A DNA stretch of 64,000 nucleotides from Spiroplasma litorale (lineage in GTDB: Bacteria; Bacillota_I; Bacilli_A; Mycoplasmatales; Mycoplasmataceae). The notes beneath the pieces are model-generated. The model saw nothing but the letters and a program-made list of their open reading frames with translations, was not told the origin of the DNA and ran no database searches. Shown here one piece after another: positions 10,526-21,505 of the stretch. The stretch spans positions 62,001 through 126,000 of the forward strand of contig NZ_CP012357.1 of NCBI RefSeq assembly GCF_001267155.1, written 5' to 3'. Each line of letters opens with the position of its first letter. Position 1 is the stretch's first letter. A program made the translations under genes and the position numbers.

Positions 10526-10963
10526 ATGGGAGAGCATGTATTATTAAAAAATAAGAAAGCTTATTTCAATTATCATATATTAGAGACTTATGAAGCAGGT
10601 ATAGTTTTAACTGGACCAGAAATAAAATCAATAAGAGAAAAAAATGTTTCAATAGATGAATCTTTTATTTTGATAAGACGAGGCATACCAGAAATATTAA
10701 ATATGAACATAAAAAAATATGAGTTTGCAAATAATGTTAAATTTGACTCAACAAGAAATAGAGTGCTTCTTTTACATAAAAAAGAAATAAAAAAAATTAT
10801 TAAGCAAGTTATGTTAGAAAAGTTAACTATAGTTCCTTTAAAATTATATTTAAAAGGTAATTATGCAAAATTAGAAATTGGCCTTGGCAAAGGAAAAAAA
10901 CTTTATGACAAAAGAGAGGTTATAAAAAAAAGAGAGGTAGAAAGAAGGATTAAAAAAATATAA
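10526..10963 (+). CDS. smpB: SsrA-binding protein SmpB
   Basis: 145-residue RNA-binding beta-barrel protein that delivers tmRNA to stalled ribosomes. Typical features are [29 protein letters not shown] near the N-terminus (shown here only in part: [16 protein letters not shown]) and the basic C-terminal tail [19 protein letters not shown] that enters the mRNA channel. The AGAGGT ribosome site lies just after the rnr stop. Its RNA partner ssrA is encoded 126 nt downstream. Confidence 0.96.
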   Translation: MGEHVLLKNKKAYFNYHILETYEAGIVLTGPEIKSIREKNVSIDESFILIRRGIPEILNMNIKKYEFANNVKFDSTRNRVLLLHKKEIKKIIKQVMLEKLTIVPLKLYLKGNYAKLEIGLGKGKKLYDKREVIKKREVERRIKKI

Positions 10964-10976
10964 ATAATTTATATAT

Positions 10977-11040
10977 TAAAAACAAGGTAATAGTAAACCG
11001 TTGTTTTAAAAACAAAATATATTTTTAATATTTGTTTTTT
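10977..11040 (+). terminator. Two weak terminator-like hairpins after smpB
   Basis: First, an imperfect stem of AAAACAAGG with CCGTTGTTTT (one bulged base). Second, a stem of AAAAACAAA with TTTGTTTTT separated by an AT-rich loop and ending in a T run. Together they probably end the secG-rnr-smpB transcript before ssrA. Confidence 0.5.
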
Positions 11041-11059
11041 ATTTAATTATTTAAAAAAA

Positions 11060-11084
11060 ATAATTATAAATGTTTTATAATTAT
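11060..11084 (+). promoter_or_regulatory. ssrA -10 region inside a perfect palindrome
   Basis: TATAAT (11076-11081) ends 8 nt before the mature 5' end of ssrA, at the right distance for a -10 box. It lies in the right arm of an 11-bp perfect inverted repeat (ATAATTATAAA / TTTATAATTAT, 3-nt loop). No good -35 box is visible. The repeat could be chance in such AT-rich DNA. Confidence 0.5.
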
Positions 11085-11089
11085 CTTAT

Positions 11090-11493
11090 GGGGGTGTCCC
11101 GGTCTCGACAGGATATTTTCACCCATAGTTGCAGTGGTTTGGTAGACCTTAATACTTCTAGGTTTGATAAAATGCAAACGAAAACAAAAATGAATTTGAA
11201 ATGCCAGCATTTATGATCAATAATGCATCAGCTGGAGTTGCTTTAGCAGCTTAATAAGTTTTTATACTTATAGCATTCAACGTTAGTAAATGTGTTTATG
11301 CTTCATTTAATGACGTATTACCTAGCATAATAGATTAACTAATTGTGAGAGAGTTAATCGAAAATAACTTCACAAAATCTATAAATTATTTTTGTTAGTT
11401 TTATTTTTTATGGATAATTAAAAACTATCTAAACTGTAGACGCTATGGGTTGGAGTATTTTGGACGCGGGTTCGATTCCCGCCATCTCCACCA
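11090..11493 (+). ncRNA. ssrA: Transfer-messenger RNA (ssrA)
   Basis: About 404 nt. The 5' end GGGGGTG pairs with CATCTCC near the 3' end to form a 7-bp acceptor stem (with G-U pairs), followed by A and an encoded CCA. The TCGACAGG of the 5' domain and the T-arm GCGGGTTCGATTCCCGC are present. The tag reading frame begins at GCA (11174), encodes 26 residues starting ANENKNEFEMPAF and ending GVALAA, then has two TAA stops in tandem. It tags proteins from stalled ribosomes for proteolysis. A T tract after the CCA probably ends transcription. SmpB and RNase R lie just upstream. Confidence 0.97.
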
Positions 11494-11528
11494 TTTTTTT
11501 TTGCAAAATTGAAGAAAAAGAAAGGCTA

Positions 11529-13487
11529 GTGATTGTTTTGGATATTTTGTCTACAATATTGATTATTCTTTCTTTTTCTTTAATTTCAATTATTTTTTAT
11601 ATGTTTGCTTGAGGTTTTTCAAGACACATATTTAAAAAAATCTATATATATTACCAACTATTCTTGGGAGTAATTTTTGGTTTTCTTTCAACCTTTATAG
11701 TTGCAATTATTAGTATTATTACAGCGGACAAAAAAGTTTTATATTTAACATTATTTTTACCTATTATTTCATATTGGGTTTCAATTATTTTTATAAGTTG
11801 GTATGCCTCTATTGGAATAATAACTTGAAACTTATTAAATCTATTATTATTTTCAAGTTTATTTTCTCAATATTTTGGGATATTAGATGAAAACTATTCA
11901 AAGACACTTGTTTCAATTTTGTATATATTGCCATTTATAGGTAGTATTTTAAAATATTACTTATTTAAAAAATTATCTTCATGGTATATTTGCACTGTAG
12001 TCATATTTATTGCATTTTTAATTGTTTTAATTTGAAATATAATATACAGTAATTTTTCAGAAATTAAAGATAAGAGTTTGTATGTGATATTAGTTCTTAT
12101 AGCATTATATTTAACATATTTGATTTGTCAAACAATTGATAAAATTTATATTCATGCATTAAAACTTCAAAATATTGTTGTTTATGAAAATCAATACTAT
12201 TTAAATTATTCATCATCAAATTCACAAATCTTAAATTTAATTAGCCAAGAAAAAGTTAGGTATGGAATATATTCAAATTTTTATATTGCTGAATTTGATA
12301 AACTTGAAAAAAAGGTGAGTAACAATATAAAGGATTATATCTTTAATAGTATTGCAACTAGTGCATACAAAAGTATAAGTGAAAAATTTAAAAAAGTTAT
12401 ATTTTTTAAAACTAACTATAAAACATTTGGTGTATTTATTCCAATAGAAAATTTGTCAAATGATATTAAAAAAACTCCGGAGTTAACAAAACTATTTAAC
12501 ACTTTAATCAGTTTACAAACAATATTTTTAATAAAGAGTTATAAAATTAAAATAAACATTAGATCGGTTTCAAGCTTCTATGGAGTCCATTCAAACGATT
12601 TAAATAACTTAAATGACTTGAATAATTATATGATTAAAAATCAACTACTAATTATTGAAGAGAGTCACACAATTGCAAATCCAAGTGAAATATTAATTGA
12701 AAAAAATAAATTAAGAAAAATTTCATCATTGAATGAAGTTGTGAATTTAAACTTACACACTACTTTATACGAACCTATTTACAATTTAGAAAAAAAAGAT
12801 TTTAGTGGGTATTTTTTAAATGGAATAATAAATGGTGAAGAATTAAATTCGCAAACTTTTTATAAAACCAAAAAGTTAATTGATGATATGGGTTTAACAA
12901 GTTTATTTTTAAGATACCTATCATTGAGTTCTCTTAAAGATTACTCAAGAAAAATAGGTACAGATAAATTTGATAAATTAATTTTTGTAAATTATGACAG
13001 CGACTATTTATCAAGCTCATCATTCGATAAAGACGAGTTTATATTAAAATTAAAAAATTTAAAAATAAATTTAAAAAATTTAGTTTTAAATTTTGAAATT
13101 AACAAAGAGATTAATAGTAAAGCTACCTTAAAAAATAATATAATGTTTTTGAAAAGCAATAATATAAAAACTTCAATCTCTAATTTTGGAAATGAATTAA
13201 CAGATTATAGTCTTATTCAATGTTATGAACCAGACTTTATATTTTTAGAAAGTGAACTTTCAAAATCGGCACAAGCAATTGATAACCACAAAAAAGTAAT
13301 AGAAGGATTAATAACAATTGCAAAAAAAATTGAAGCACTTCTTATTGCAACCAATGTAAATAGTTATATAATATACAAAAGGTTAAAAGAAATTGGACTA
13401 AAAAATTTTTTAGGTAGTCTAATGGGGAGTTCTTCTGATTTAAAAAAATACATATCAGAAGAATTAAATTATTTATTGACAAAATAA
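11529..13487 (+). CDS. Membrane protein with degenerate GGDEF and EAL domains
   Basis: 652-residue protein with about six N-terminal membrane segments (residues 1-195). A middle domain follows in which NYKTF (about 296-300) sits where GGDEF would be. The C-terminal domain (about 405-645) has the EAL-fold pattern: YEPIYNL, then YFL where EAL would be, LVLNFEI for LxLEITE, SNFGNELTDYS for DDFGTGYSS, and PDFIFLE for DFIKID. All catalytic acids that can be aligned by eye are lost, so neither cyclic-di-GMP synthesis nor breakdown is expected. It may be a sensor or scaffold. I chose a GTG start because the frame extends without a stop from there; AAAGG lies only 3 nt upstream, so a nearby TTG is an alternative. 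Confidence 0.68.
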
Positions 13488-13497
13488 AGGATGGAAC

Positions 13498-14955
13498 ATG
13501 GGTACAGATTCGAAAAAGATTGAAATATTAAAATTACTAAAATTACATATAGAGAAGCATGACATAAATTCAATTAGAGAACTTGCTGATAAATATTATC
13601 CATTTGATATTGCAGAAGCGATGTTTGAATTAGATGAAAACAACATTGTGCTTATTTTGAGATTATTAACAACTGATCAAAGTGCTGAAATTTTCCCTTA
13701 TCTTGATCCAGAGATACAAGAAAAAGTAATCACTGTTATGAATTCAAAAGAAGTAAAAGAAATTTTTGAAAATCTTTATACTGATGATATAGTTGATATT
13801 TTAGAAGAGATGCCTTCGAATATTGTTAAAAAAATTCTAAGATCATCTACTCCAGAATCTAGAGAACAACTTAATACTATTCTTAAATATGACGACGACA
13901 CAGTTGGTAGCATAATGAATGTTGAATATATACGTTTTAGAGATATATGAACAATTAAAGAATGTATAAGCGAGCTAAAGATTAAACAAGATATAATAGA
14001 AGAACAAAATACTTTCTTTATTGTTGATAAATTAAACAATTTAAAGGGTGTAATTGACATGAAGTCATTATTGTTTGAAAAACCAGAAACAATAGTTAGT
14101 GAAGTTATGGATGAAAGATTCATTTCAGCATATACAAGAGATCATCAAGAGTCTGTTATAGACTTATTTAAAAAATATGAATTAACAATCATACCAGTTA
14201 CAAATAGTCAAAATAAATTAGTTGGAGTAGTAACAGTAGATGATGTTTTTGATGTTATTGAAGAAGAAGCTACTGAAGATATTCATAAAATGGCTGCAAT
14301 TACGCCAACTGAGGATGAGTATTTTAAAACTAGTATTTGAAAAATGATGAAATCGAGATGTATATGACTTGTAATACTAATGACTGTTGCAACCTTGACT
14401 CAAACAATTATATTTTTATTTTTAAATTTATTTATAAAAAAAAGTAATTTAAGCAATGAGTTACTTGACGTAAAAGGCGGACTATTCTTCATTGTCTTAA
14501 TGATATTGCCTGTAACAAATGTTATATCAAGCACTTCTGGTAATAGTGTAATTCAGTCCTCAACAATGGTAGTAAGGGCAATATCTTTAAAAGAAGTTTC
14601 AAACAGAGATTTAGGAAGAGTTCTTTGAAAAGAACTTAGAGTATCATTGATTACAGGAATGGTATTAATAGTTATAAATTTAATTAGATCATTAGTTTTT
14701 TATGCAATTCAGTATAGAGGGGATGTATCAAGTAGCATTATTTGATATACAATTGCAATAACATCTATTTCTTTATTTTTATGTTTAATATTTTCAAAAC
14801 TTGTCGGAGGTTCTTTGCCTATAATTGCTGAAAAATTTAAAATCGATCCAGCTATTATGGCATCGCCAGTATTATCAACCTTTATAGATATGGTATCAAC
14901 AAGTATATTCTTTGGTATTACATATGTGTTTTATATTAATTTTATAATTATGTAG
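13498..14955 (+). CDS. mgtE: Magnesium transporter MgtE
   Basis: 485-residue magnesium channel of the MgtE family, in the usual order: an N-terminal helical domain (residues 1-130) with acidic patches, a CBS-domain pair (about 135-260) ending IEEEATEDIHKMAAI, and five membrane helices (about 285-485). The PVTNVISSTSGNSVIQSSTMVVRA region (given here only in part: SSTSGNSVIQSSTMVVRA) matches the pore segment. Several UGA-Trp codons occur, including two near the first membrane helix. The gene lies 10 nt after the preceding stop, which leaves no room for a magnesium riboswitch, so sensing is likely through the CBS domains only. Confidence 0.93.
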
Positions 14956-14962
14956 GAGAAAA

Positions 14963-15610
14963 ATGAGATTAAGAAATAAAAATTGAACATCTGAATATAT
15001 TGAGCTAAATAAAAAATGAGTTTTACAAGAAGAAGATTATATAAATTGTTTAAATAAATTTGATAATGATTATGATATACACCTTGAAATAGGATGCGGT
15101 AAAGGAAACTTCGTAATTAATAAATCAGAAAATAATGAAAAAATTAACTACATTGCATTAGAAAAAGAAAGAACAGTCATAGGAGTTGCGTTAAAAAAAT
15201 CTATAGAGTATTTTGGGTCTTTTAAACAAAACTTAAGATTTCTAAACTTGAACGCGGATAAACTAAGCTCTTTCTTCGCAAAAAAACAAATATCAAAAAT
15301 ATATTTAAATTTTTCTGACCCATGACCTAAAAAAAGACACTCAAAATATAGATTAACTAACGTTAAATACCTTGACATATATTTTGATATTTTATTAAAA
15401 AAAAGTACAATAGAAATCAAAACAGATAATGAAGGTCTTTATAACTTTACATTAGAAGAAGCTATTAAATCAAAATTTAAATTATTGTATAACAATGATG
15501 ATTTATATTCAGATTTAAAAGAATTAGAAAATAATACTCAGACAGAATATGAAGTTAAATTTAATGCTATGGGAAAAAAAATAAAGAAAATTATTCTTTT
15601 GAAAGAGTAA
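14963..15610 (+). CDS. trmB: tRNA (guanine-N7-)-methyltransferase TrmB
   Basis: 215-residue SAM-dependent methyltransferase that makes m7G46 in tRNA. It starts MRLRNKNW, as most family members do. The SAM-binding LEIGCGKGNF, then ALEKE, NLNADKL and the catalytic-region motif FSDPWPKKRHSKYRLT (Trp from UGA) are all present. GGAGAA precedes the ATG 7 nt after mgtE. The 3' end overlaps the convergent minus-strand gene by 20 nt. Confidence 0.95.
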
Positions 15611-16142
15611 TATGTTCTTTATTTTTTTTGTAGTAAGTAATATAAGCATTTTTGAACTCTTTATTTTCATTTATTAAATAAAGAGTTATAGAAGTGTATA
15701 AGAAAAAATAAGTAATGTTTATTAAAAAAATTATTAAATAAACTCAAAACGTTTCTCTTGCATAAGAAGATCACGTTGATTTAATAATTAACGGACCACT
15801 AGATAGTTCAATAAAAAAGGCACAAATTGTAAATAAAATAGTAAATAAATAGTTAAATAGCGATTTTATAACTGTTACTTCATAATCACTTGATTCGTCA
15901 TCTTTTGTAACTTCAATATTATAAAATAAACTTATAGATGACTTACTTAAATTTAAACAAGTTGATATAAAATATATAAGTATATAGTTTAGAACAAAAA
16001 CGCAACAAAATATAATTTTGTTATGTTTTTCTATTGGTATCACAAGAATTATAATTAATGATATTATAATTAATGTAAAAACAACAGAACCAAATCAAAG
16101 TATAGGTTTTTTAATATTCTTTTGAATTAAGTTAAAGTCCAT
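15591..16142 (-). CDS. Hypothetical four-helix membrane protein
   Basis: 183 residues with about four membrane segments (near residues 15-35, 45-65, 95-115 and 130-155) and a charged C-terminal tail. An acidic loop with DDESSDYE sits between the second and third helices. I recognise no family. The start ATG follows an AGGTGAAAT site. The frame crosses UGA-Trp codons. Transcribed divergently from deoD and convergent with trmB. Confidence 0.7.
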
Positions 16143-16179
16143 AATTTCACCTAGAAATGATTATAATATAAATCATTCC

Positions 16180-16201
16180 AATATTTAAATAATTAAATAT
16201 T
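16180..16201. repeat. Perfect inverted repeat between divergent genes
   Basis: AATATTTAA and TTAAATATT separated by 4 nt, in the 110-bp divergent region between the membrane-protein gene and deoD. TATAAT-like sequences flank it: 16228-16233 toward deoD, and the reverse complement at 16160-16165 toward the minus-strand gene. It could be an operator; in DNA this AT-rich it could also be chance. Confidence 0.35.
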
Positions 16202-16252
16202 TAAAATAATTTGATACAAAAATACAATATAATTAAAAAAAAGGAGAAATTT

Positions 16253-16972
16253 ATGACACCTCATATTAACTCAAAAAAAGACGAAATTGCTAAAATAGTG
16301 CTCATGCCGGGCGATCCGCTGAGAGCTAAAAAAATAGCAGAGACGTTTTTAAAAGACTATAAACTAGTTAATGATGTTAGAAACATGTATATCTATACTG
16401 GATTTTATAAAGATGTTAAAATTACTATTGCTGGTAGTGGTATGGGTTGTCCTAGTATCGGTATTTATTCTTATGAACTTTTTAAGTTTTATGATGTTGA
16501 TTGCATAATTCGAGTAGGTTCAGCTGGTAGTTATAATAAAAATATAAATGTTTACGATATATATAATGTAAAATCAGCATTTGGAGAAAACAATTATGCT
16601 AAAATTGCCGGAAACATTAATGATAATATAATAAAATCGAGTGAAGAAGTTTTTAATACAATAGAAGAGACTTCTAAAAAGCTTGATATAAAATTGCATA
16701 GTGGTATAGCGCATTCTTCTGATGTGTTCTATAGAATGGGTGACTCAATTGAGTTTGCAAAAAGTAAAAATCTAGACGTAGTTGAAATGGAATCGTTTGC
16801 TTTATTTGCAAATGCAATAATAACAAATAAAAAAGCAGGATGTCTATTAACTATTTCAGATAGTTTTATTACCAAAGAAGCCACAACTTCTGAAGAGAGA
16901 CAAAATAAGTTTATGAAGATGTGTGAACTTGCTTTAGAATCTTCAATTTCTCTATTAAAAAACAATATTTAA
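16253..16972 (+). CDS. deoD: Purine nucleoside phosphorylase, DeoD type
   Basis: 239-residue cytoplasmic enzyme that splits purine nucleosides with phosphate to base plus (deoxy)ribose-1-phosphate, central to salvage in mollicutes that cannot make purines. Motifs: MPGDPLRAK near residue 23, GSGMGCPSIGIY, RVGSAGSY, and the active-site VEMESFALFANA with SDSF near the C-terminus. I chose the ATG behind AAGGAG that gives MTPHINSKKDE; an upstream in-frame codon at 16211 would add 14 unconserved residues. It probably feeds the guaB/guaA pathway encoded at 48912-51933. Confidence 0.95.
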   Translation: MTPHINSKKDEIAKIVLMPGDPLRAKKIAETFLKDYKLVNDVRNMYIYTGFYKDVKITIAGSGMGCPSIGIYSYELFKFYDVDCIIRVGSAGSYNKNINVYDIYNVKSAFGENNYAKIAGNINDNIIKSSEEVFNTIEETSKKLDIKLHSGIAHSSDVFYRMGDSIEFAKSKNLDVVEMESFALFANAIITNKKAGCLLTISDSFITKEATTSEERQNKFMKMCELALESSISLLKNNI

Positions 16973-17078
16973 GAAATTTATAATAAAATTTTAAAAAAAT
17001 AAATAAAAAAGTGTAAATTAATATTTAAAAAGGTAAAATTTTAAATAGAGTTTTTTTACACTCCTGGGGGCTAAACAT

Positions 17079-19202
17079 ATGACAAATACAAAAAACATAT
17101 CAAATGAAATATCATCAATAATATCAGTTGAAAATAATGATTTGAAAAATGAAAATGCAAATATGAGTGGAGATACACCAAGTGGAAAAATGATGAAATT
17201 TGCATCAATTACTGCAAAAGAATACGCACTTGAAAACTTACTAGATAAAAAACACTCAGATTTACATAGACAATCAATTATTCACATACATGATCTTGAT
17301 TACTATGCTACAAAATCTGCAACTTGTGTACAGTACAATATAGAAGAAATATTTAAAGATGGATTTTATACAAGAAATGGACACATAAGAGAACCAAAAT
17401 CAATTGCAGTTTATGCTGAACTTGCTGCAATAGTTTTTCAAACTGCTCAAAACGAAATGCATGGAGGACAAGCAATCCCAGCATTTGATTTTTTCATGGC
17501 AAAAGGTGTATCAAAATCTTTTAATAAAAGATTATTTGAAAATGTAGTTTCATATCTAGAAATAACTGAATCAAAATATGATGAAAAAGTTTTAAAAGAT
17601 AAAATAAACAGCTCTGATTTTATAAAATTTGAAAATACTAATCCAAATCAACTAATGGATTTATTATCACAATTTAGCATCCCAGAAAAAACAATAAAAA
17701 AACTTATTGAAAATGCAAATAAAAAAGTAAGTTCTGATACAGATCAAGCAATGGAAGGTTTCATTTATAATTTGAATACCCAACACTCTAGAGGTGGTAA
17801 TCAAGTTGTATTCTCATCAATTAACATTGGAACTGATACTTCTAATGAAGGTAGACAAGTTATAAAATCTTTATTTAAAGCTTTAAGAAATGGATTAGGA
17901 AATGGAGAAACTTCAATATTCCCAATAGTAATATTTAAAGTTAAAGATGGACTAAACTTTTCTCAAAATGATAAAAAAAGAGCAGATAGTTTAAATCAAA
18001 AAGATTGAAAAAATGTTAATGATTGAGAAACAAAAAACTTTGATTTATTTTTAGACGCTCTTGAAACCACAAGTACTAGATTATTTCCAAACTTTATGTT
18101 TTTAGACCAACCATATAATATGCATGAAAAATGAAATATAAACGATCCAAATAGATGGATGTATGAGCCCGCAACAATGGGATGTCGTACAAGAGTTTTT
18201 GAGAATATAAGAGGCGAAAAAACAAGTGTAGGGAGAGGTAACCTATCATTTACTTCTTTAAATTTACCTTTCATAGCCTTAGAACTGCTAGAAGATAAAG
18301 GTTTAATTTCAAATAATTATATTGATCGTGAAAGAACCAATAGAGAAGAAATTAAAGAAGAGTTTTTAACAAAAATAAAAGAATTATCTAATGAGGTTTG
18401 CCAACAATTATATAATAGATATAAATTCCAAATATCTGCAATAGCAAAAGAGTTCCCTTTCTTAATGAGAAATAATGTATTAACAGGAGGGCAATCACTA
18501 AAAGCTAACGACAGCGTTGAAGATGTTTTTGTTAAAGGAACATTAACTATTGGATTTGTAGGATTAGCAGAAGCATTGAAAGCTTTGATAGGTGTTCACC
18601 ATGGTGAAAGTGAAGAAGCGCAAGAATTTGGTATTGAAATTGTTAAGGAAATGAATAAAGTTTCTGAATTTTGAAAACAAAAAACTGAGCTTAATTACGG
18701 TGTAATTGCAACTCCCGCAGAATCAGTGGCAGGAAGAATGGCAAAAGTTACAAAATCAAGATTTGGTTCAATAAGTGAAATTACAACAAGAGATTACTTT
18801 ACAAACTCAAATCATGTACCAGTTTACTATAATATATCAGCTTATAAAAAAATTCAAAAAGAAGCTGCATATCATAAATGAACTTTAGGTGGAAACATAA
18901 GTTATATTGAGCTTGATGGAGAAGCAAAGAAAAACTTACACGCAATTTTGTCAGTTGTTGATTATATGAAAAATAATGGTATTAATTATGGTAGTTTAAA
19001 CCACCCAGTTGATAGATGTAAAAAATGTCACTATACTTCATTGATACAATTAAATTGTCCAAAATGTGGGGCAAACGATATTTCAAGAACAAGAAGAATT
19101 ACAGGATATCTTGTTGGTGACTTGGATGGATGAAATTCAGGTAAACAAGCCGAAGAAAGAGAAAGAGTGAAACATTTAAAACAAGAAAATGAAAATTCTT
19201 AA
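17079..19202 (+). CDS. nrdD: Anaerobic ribonucleoside-triphosphate reductase
   Basis: 707-residue class III ribonucleotide reductase, a glycyl-radical enzyme that makes deoxynucleotides without oxygen. The C-terminal zinc site has four cysteines (C647, C650, C660, C663). The radical motif RITGYLVG places the glycine at residue 676. The central [15 protein letters not shown] and [10 protein letters not shown] stretches are family typical. The start follows a GGGGG-containing site (17066-17070). The gene overlaps its activase nrdG by 14 nt. An aerobic reductase is also encoded in this window, so the cell can make dNTPs with or without oxygen. Confidence 0.95.
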
Positions 19203-19695
19203 AATCTTTAAAGAAACAATTAGTGATGGTCCGGGTATTAGGTATTCTATATATGTTGCAGGTTGCTTACATGCATGTAAAGGGTGTCACAACTTACTTA
19301 GTTGAAGTTTTAAATTAGGAAAAAACTTTGATAAAGAATATGAAGAACAAATATTAAAAGATTTAAAAGAAAACCCTTTACTAAGTGGTGTTACATTTTC
19401 GGGTGGTGATCCAATGTTTAGTTCTAAAGAGGTCTACTTTTTAATTAAAAGAATTAAAGAAGAAACTGGTTTAAATATCTGAGTTTATACTGGATTCACA
19501 ATTGATGAAATAATTCAACAACGTAATAATGGTGAAGATGAATTATATAGATATAAAATTTTAAAGATAATTGATGTTTTAGTTGATGGAAGATGAGTTC
19601 AAGAACTATATGACCCCCAACTAGACTTTAGAGGTAGTAGTAATCAGAGATTAATAAATACAAAAGAATGACTTAAAGAGAAAAAACTTATTTAA
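19189..19695 (+). CDS. nrdG: Anaerobic ribonucleotide reductase activating protein
   Basis: 168-residue radical-SAM enzyme that creates the glycyl radical on NrdD. The iron-sulfur motif is C26-x3-C30-x2-C33 ([10 protein letters not shown]), and the SAM-binding FSGGDP follows. DGRW and FRGSSNQR near the end are typical of NrdG. It overlaps nrdD, consistent with coupled synthesis of enzyme and activase, and is followed by an intrinsic terminator. Confidence 0.95.
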
Positions 19696-19701
19696 TAAAC
19701 T

Positions 19702-19729
19702 AAAGACCTTTTAAATTAGAGGTCTTTTT
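19702..19729 (+). terminator. Intrinsic terminator after nrdG
   Basis: AAAGACCT pairs with AGGTCTTT across a 10-nt loop, then a short T run. The tsaD start lies 18 nt further on, with no space for a separate promoter. Confidence 0.8.
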
Positions 19730-19747
19730 AATGAAATGGGGTAATTA

Positions 19748-20698
19748 ATGCTTATACTCGCAATAGAATCAAGCTGTGACGAATTTAGTGTTGCAATAAT
19801 GAAAGATAAAAAAATTGTTGCAAATATAATATCGAGTCAAATAAAAGATCATGTAATTTATGGTGGAGTTGTACCAGAATTAGCATCAAGATTGCACGTA
19901 GAAAACTTTTCTAGTGTTATAATAAATGCATTATCAGATTCAAATGTAAAAATAAATGAAATTCAATACATTGCATATACTGATAAACCAGGTCTTATAG
20001 GAAGCTTAATCATTGGAAGATTAGTTGCTAAAACACTTGGATTATACTTAAATATACCAACTATGGCTTTAAATCATATGGAAGGCCACATTTATTCAGC
20101 AAATATTGAAAATAAATTCGAATACCCTGTTTTATCATTGGTTGTTAGTGGTGGACATACACAAATTCAATACTTGGAAAAACCACTTAGTTTTGAAGTT
20201 ATTGGAACAACTGTTGATGATGCAATTGGGGAGTGTTTTGATAAAGTTGCAAGACAGCTCGGTCTATCTTATCCAGGAGGACCTGAAATTGATAAGTTAT
20301 CGATTGATGGTGACGAAAATGCATACAAGTTTCCAGAAATAAATTTAGTAGACAAATATAACTATTCATTTTCTGGATTAAAAACAGCCAGTTTAAACAT
20401 TATTAGCAAAAGCAAAAAAGATAATAGTTTTAATCTAAAAAACTTCTGCGCTTCTTTTCAAAAAGCGGCAATTAATTATCTGGTTAAAAATTTTGAAAAG
20501 GCAATAATCGAATACAAACCTAGGTCAATTAGTTTAGCTGGTGGAGTTAGTGCTAATAAAGTTTTAAGAAATAGAATTTTTTCCATTGGAAACAAGTATA
20601 ATATATTTAAGATACTGGTACCAGACTTAAAATATTGTACTGATAATGCAGCAATGATTGCAGAATTATGTAATGAGTATATTAACTATAACAATTAA
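19748..20698 (+). CDS. tsaD: tRNA threonylcarbamoyl transferase TsaD
   Basis: 316-residue ASKHA-fold protein that completes the essential t6A37 modification of ANN-decoding tRNAs together with TsaB and TsaE (not seen here). Motifs: ESSCDEFSVAI at the N-terminus, the metal-binding NHMEGHIYSA, SGGHTQ, and LAGGVSANKVLR near the end. GGGG precedes the ATG. The regulator gene follows after 17 nt. Confidence 0.96.
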   Translation: MLILAIESSCDEFSVAIMKDKKIVANIISSQIKDHVIYGGVVPELASRLHVENFSSVIINALSDSNVKINEIQYIAYTDKPGLIGSLIIGRLVAKTLGLYLNIPTMALNHMEGHIYSANIENKFEYPVLSLVVSGGHTQIQYLEKPLSFEVIGTTVDDAIGECFDKVARQLGLSYPGGPEIDKLSIDGDENAYKFPEINLVDKYNYSFSGLKTASLNIISKSKKDNSFNLKNFCASFQKAAINYLVKNFEKAIIEYKPRSISLAGGVSANKVLRNRIFSIGNKYNIFKILVPDLKYCTDNAAMIAELCNEYINYNN

Positions 20699-20715
20699 AA
20701 CAGAAGGAGATAAAC

Positions 20716-21495
20716 ATGAGGTCATTTTTAAGTAAGTTGACTACTATTGATGAGAATGATTTGACAATCAAAGAAAAAAAAATAGTAGATTTTATTAAGG
20801 GACATTTAAAGGAAATTGTAGATACAAATATGAAAATAGAAAGAATGGCGCAAGAAGCAGGAACTGGTTATAGTGCTATATACGGACTATTAAAAAAATT
20901 AAACATTAAAGGTTTTAGAGATTTTGCTATATCACTAGCAAATGATGTTGAAAATCAAAAAATTAATGTTGCCAAAAACGACGAAAATGTTGTACAAGGC
21001 TATATAAATATAATTAAACAAAACTATGCATTAATTGAAAAAAAAGATATATTCCAAACATTAACAGTTTTAAAAAACTCATCAAGAGCATTTATTTGTT
21101 ATTGAGAAAACTTATTATCTGGTCCAGCACAAGAGCTATCAAACTTTCTTTACAAAAATAATTTAGATACTTTTTTATTAGATAGTGATCAAGATACACT
21201 AACTCAAAGAACAGAAAGTTCTAAAGAAAATGATGTTTTTATATTTTTTACAAGATATGGAAACTCAAGTCGACTAGACAAATTTATTACTGAAATTGGT
21301 AAAAAAAATAGAAAAATAATTTATATATCTGGTAAGGTTGCTTCACCAAATATAGTAGAGTACTTATCATCAATACATACATTGATTGTTGATAATCCAG
21401 ATGAATTAATCTACAAAGGGCATATATCAAATTCAGTCCCATTTAATTATCTAAACGATTTATTAATTTATCACTATATGAATTCTGAGGGTTAG
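20716..21495 (+). CDS. MurR/RpiR-family transcriptional regulator
   Basis: 259 residues. The N-terminal RpiR-type helix-turn-helix (residues 8-75; MAQEAGTGYSAIYGLLKKL) is followed by a SIS sugar-phosphate-binding domain (about 125-245). Such proteins respond to sugar phosphates and usually control the genes beside them. Here manA, a small membrane protein and a PTS IICB gene follow directly, so this operon is the probable target. An AGAAGGAG site precedes the start. The sugar-phosphate ligand cannot be read from sequence. Confidence 0.87.
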
Positions 21496-21505
21496 GAAAA
21501 AAACA

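Noticed and set aside
13488-13497. Magnesium riboswitch before mgtE
   Set aside because: Only 10 nt separate it from the previous gene, so no leader exists.
17011-17061. GTGTAAA / TTTACAC inverted repeat before nrdD as an NrdR operator or riboswitch
   Set aside because: Only 7 bp with a 37-nt loop, and the halves do not resemble the NrdR box. Too weak to call.
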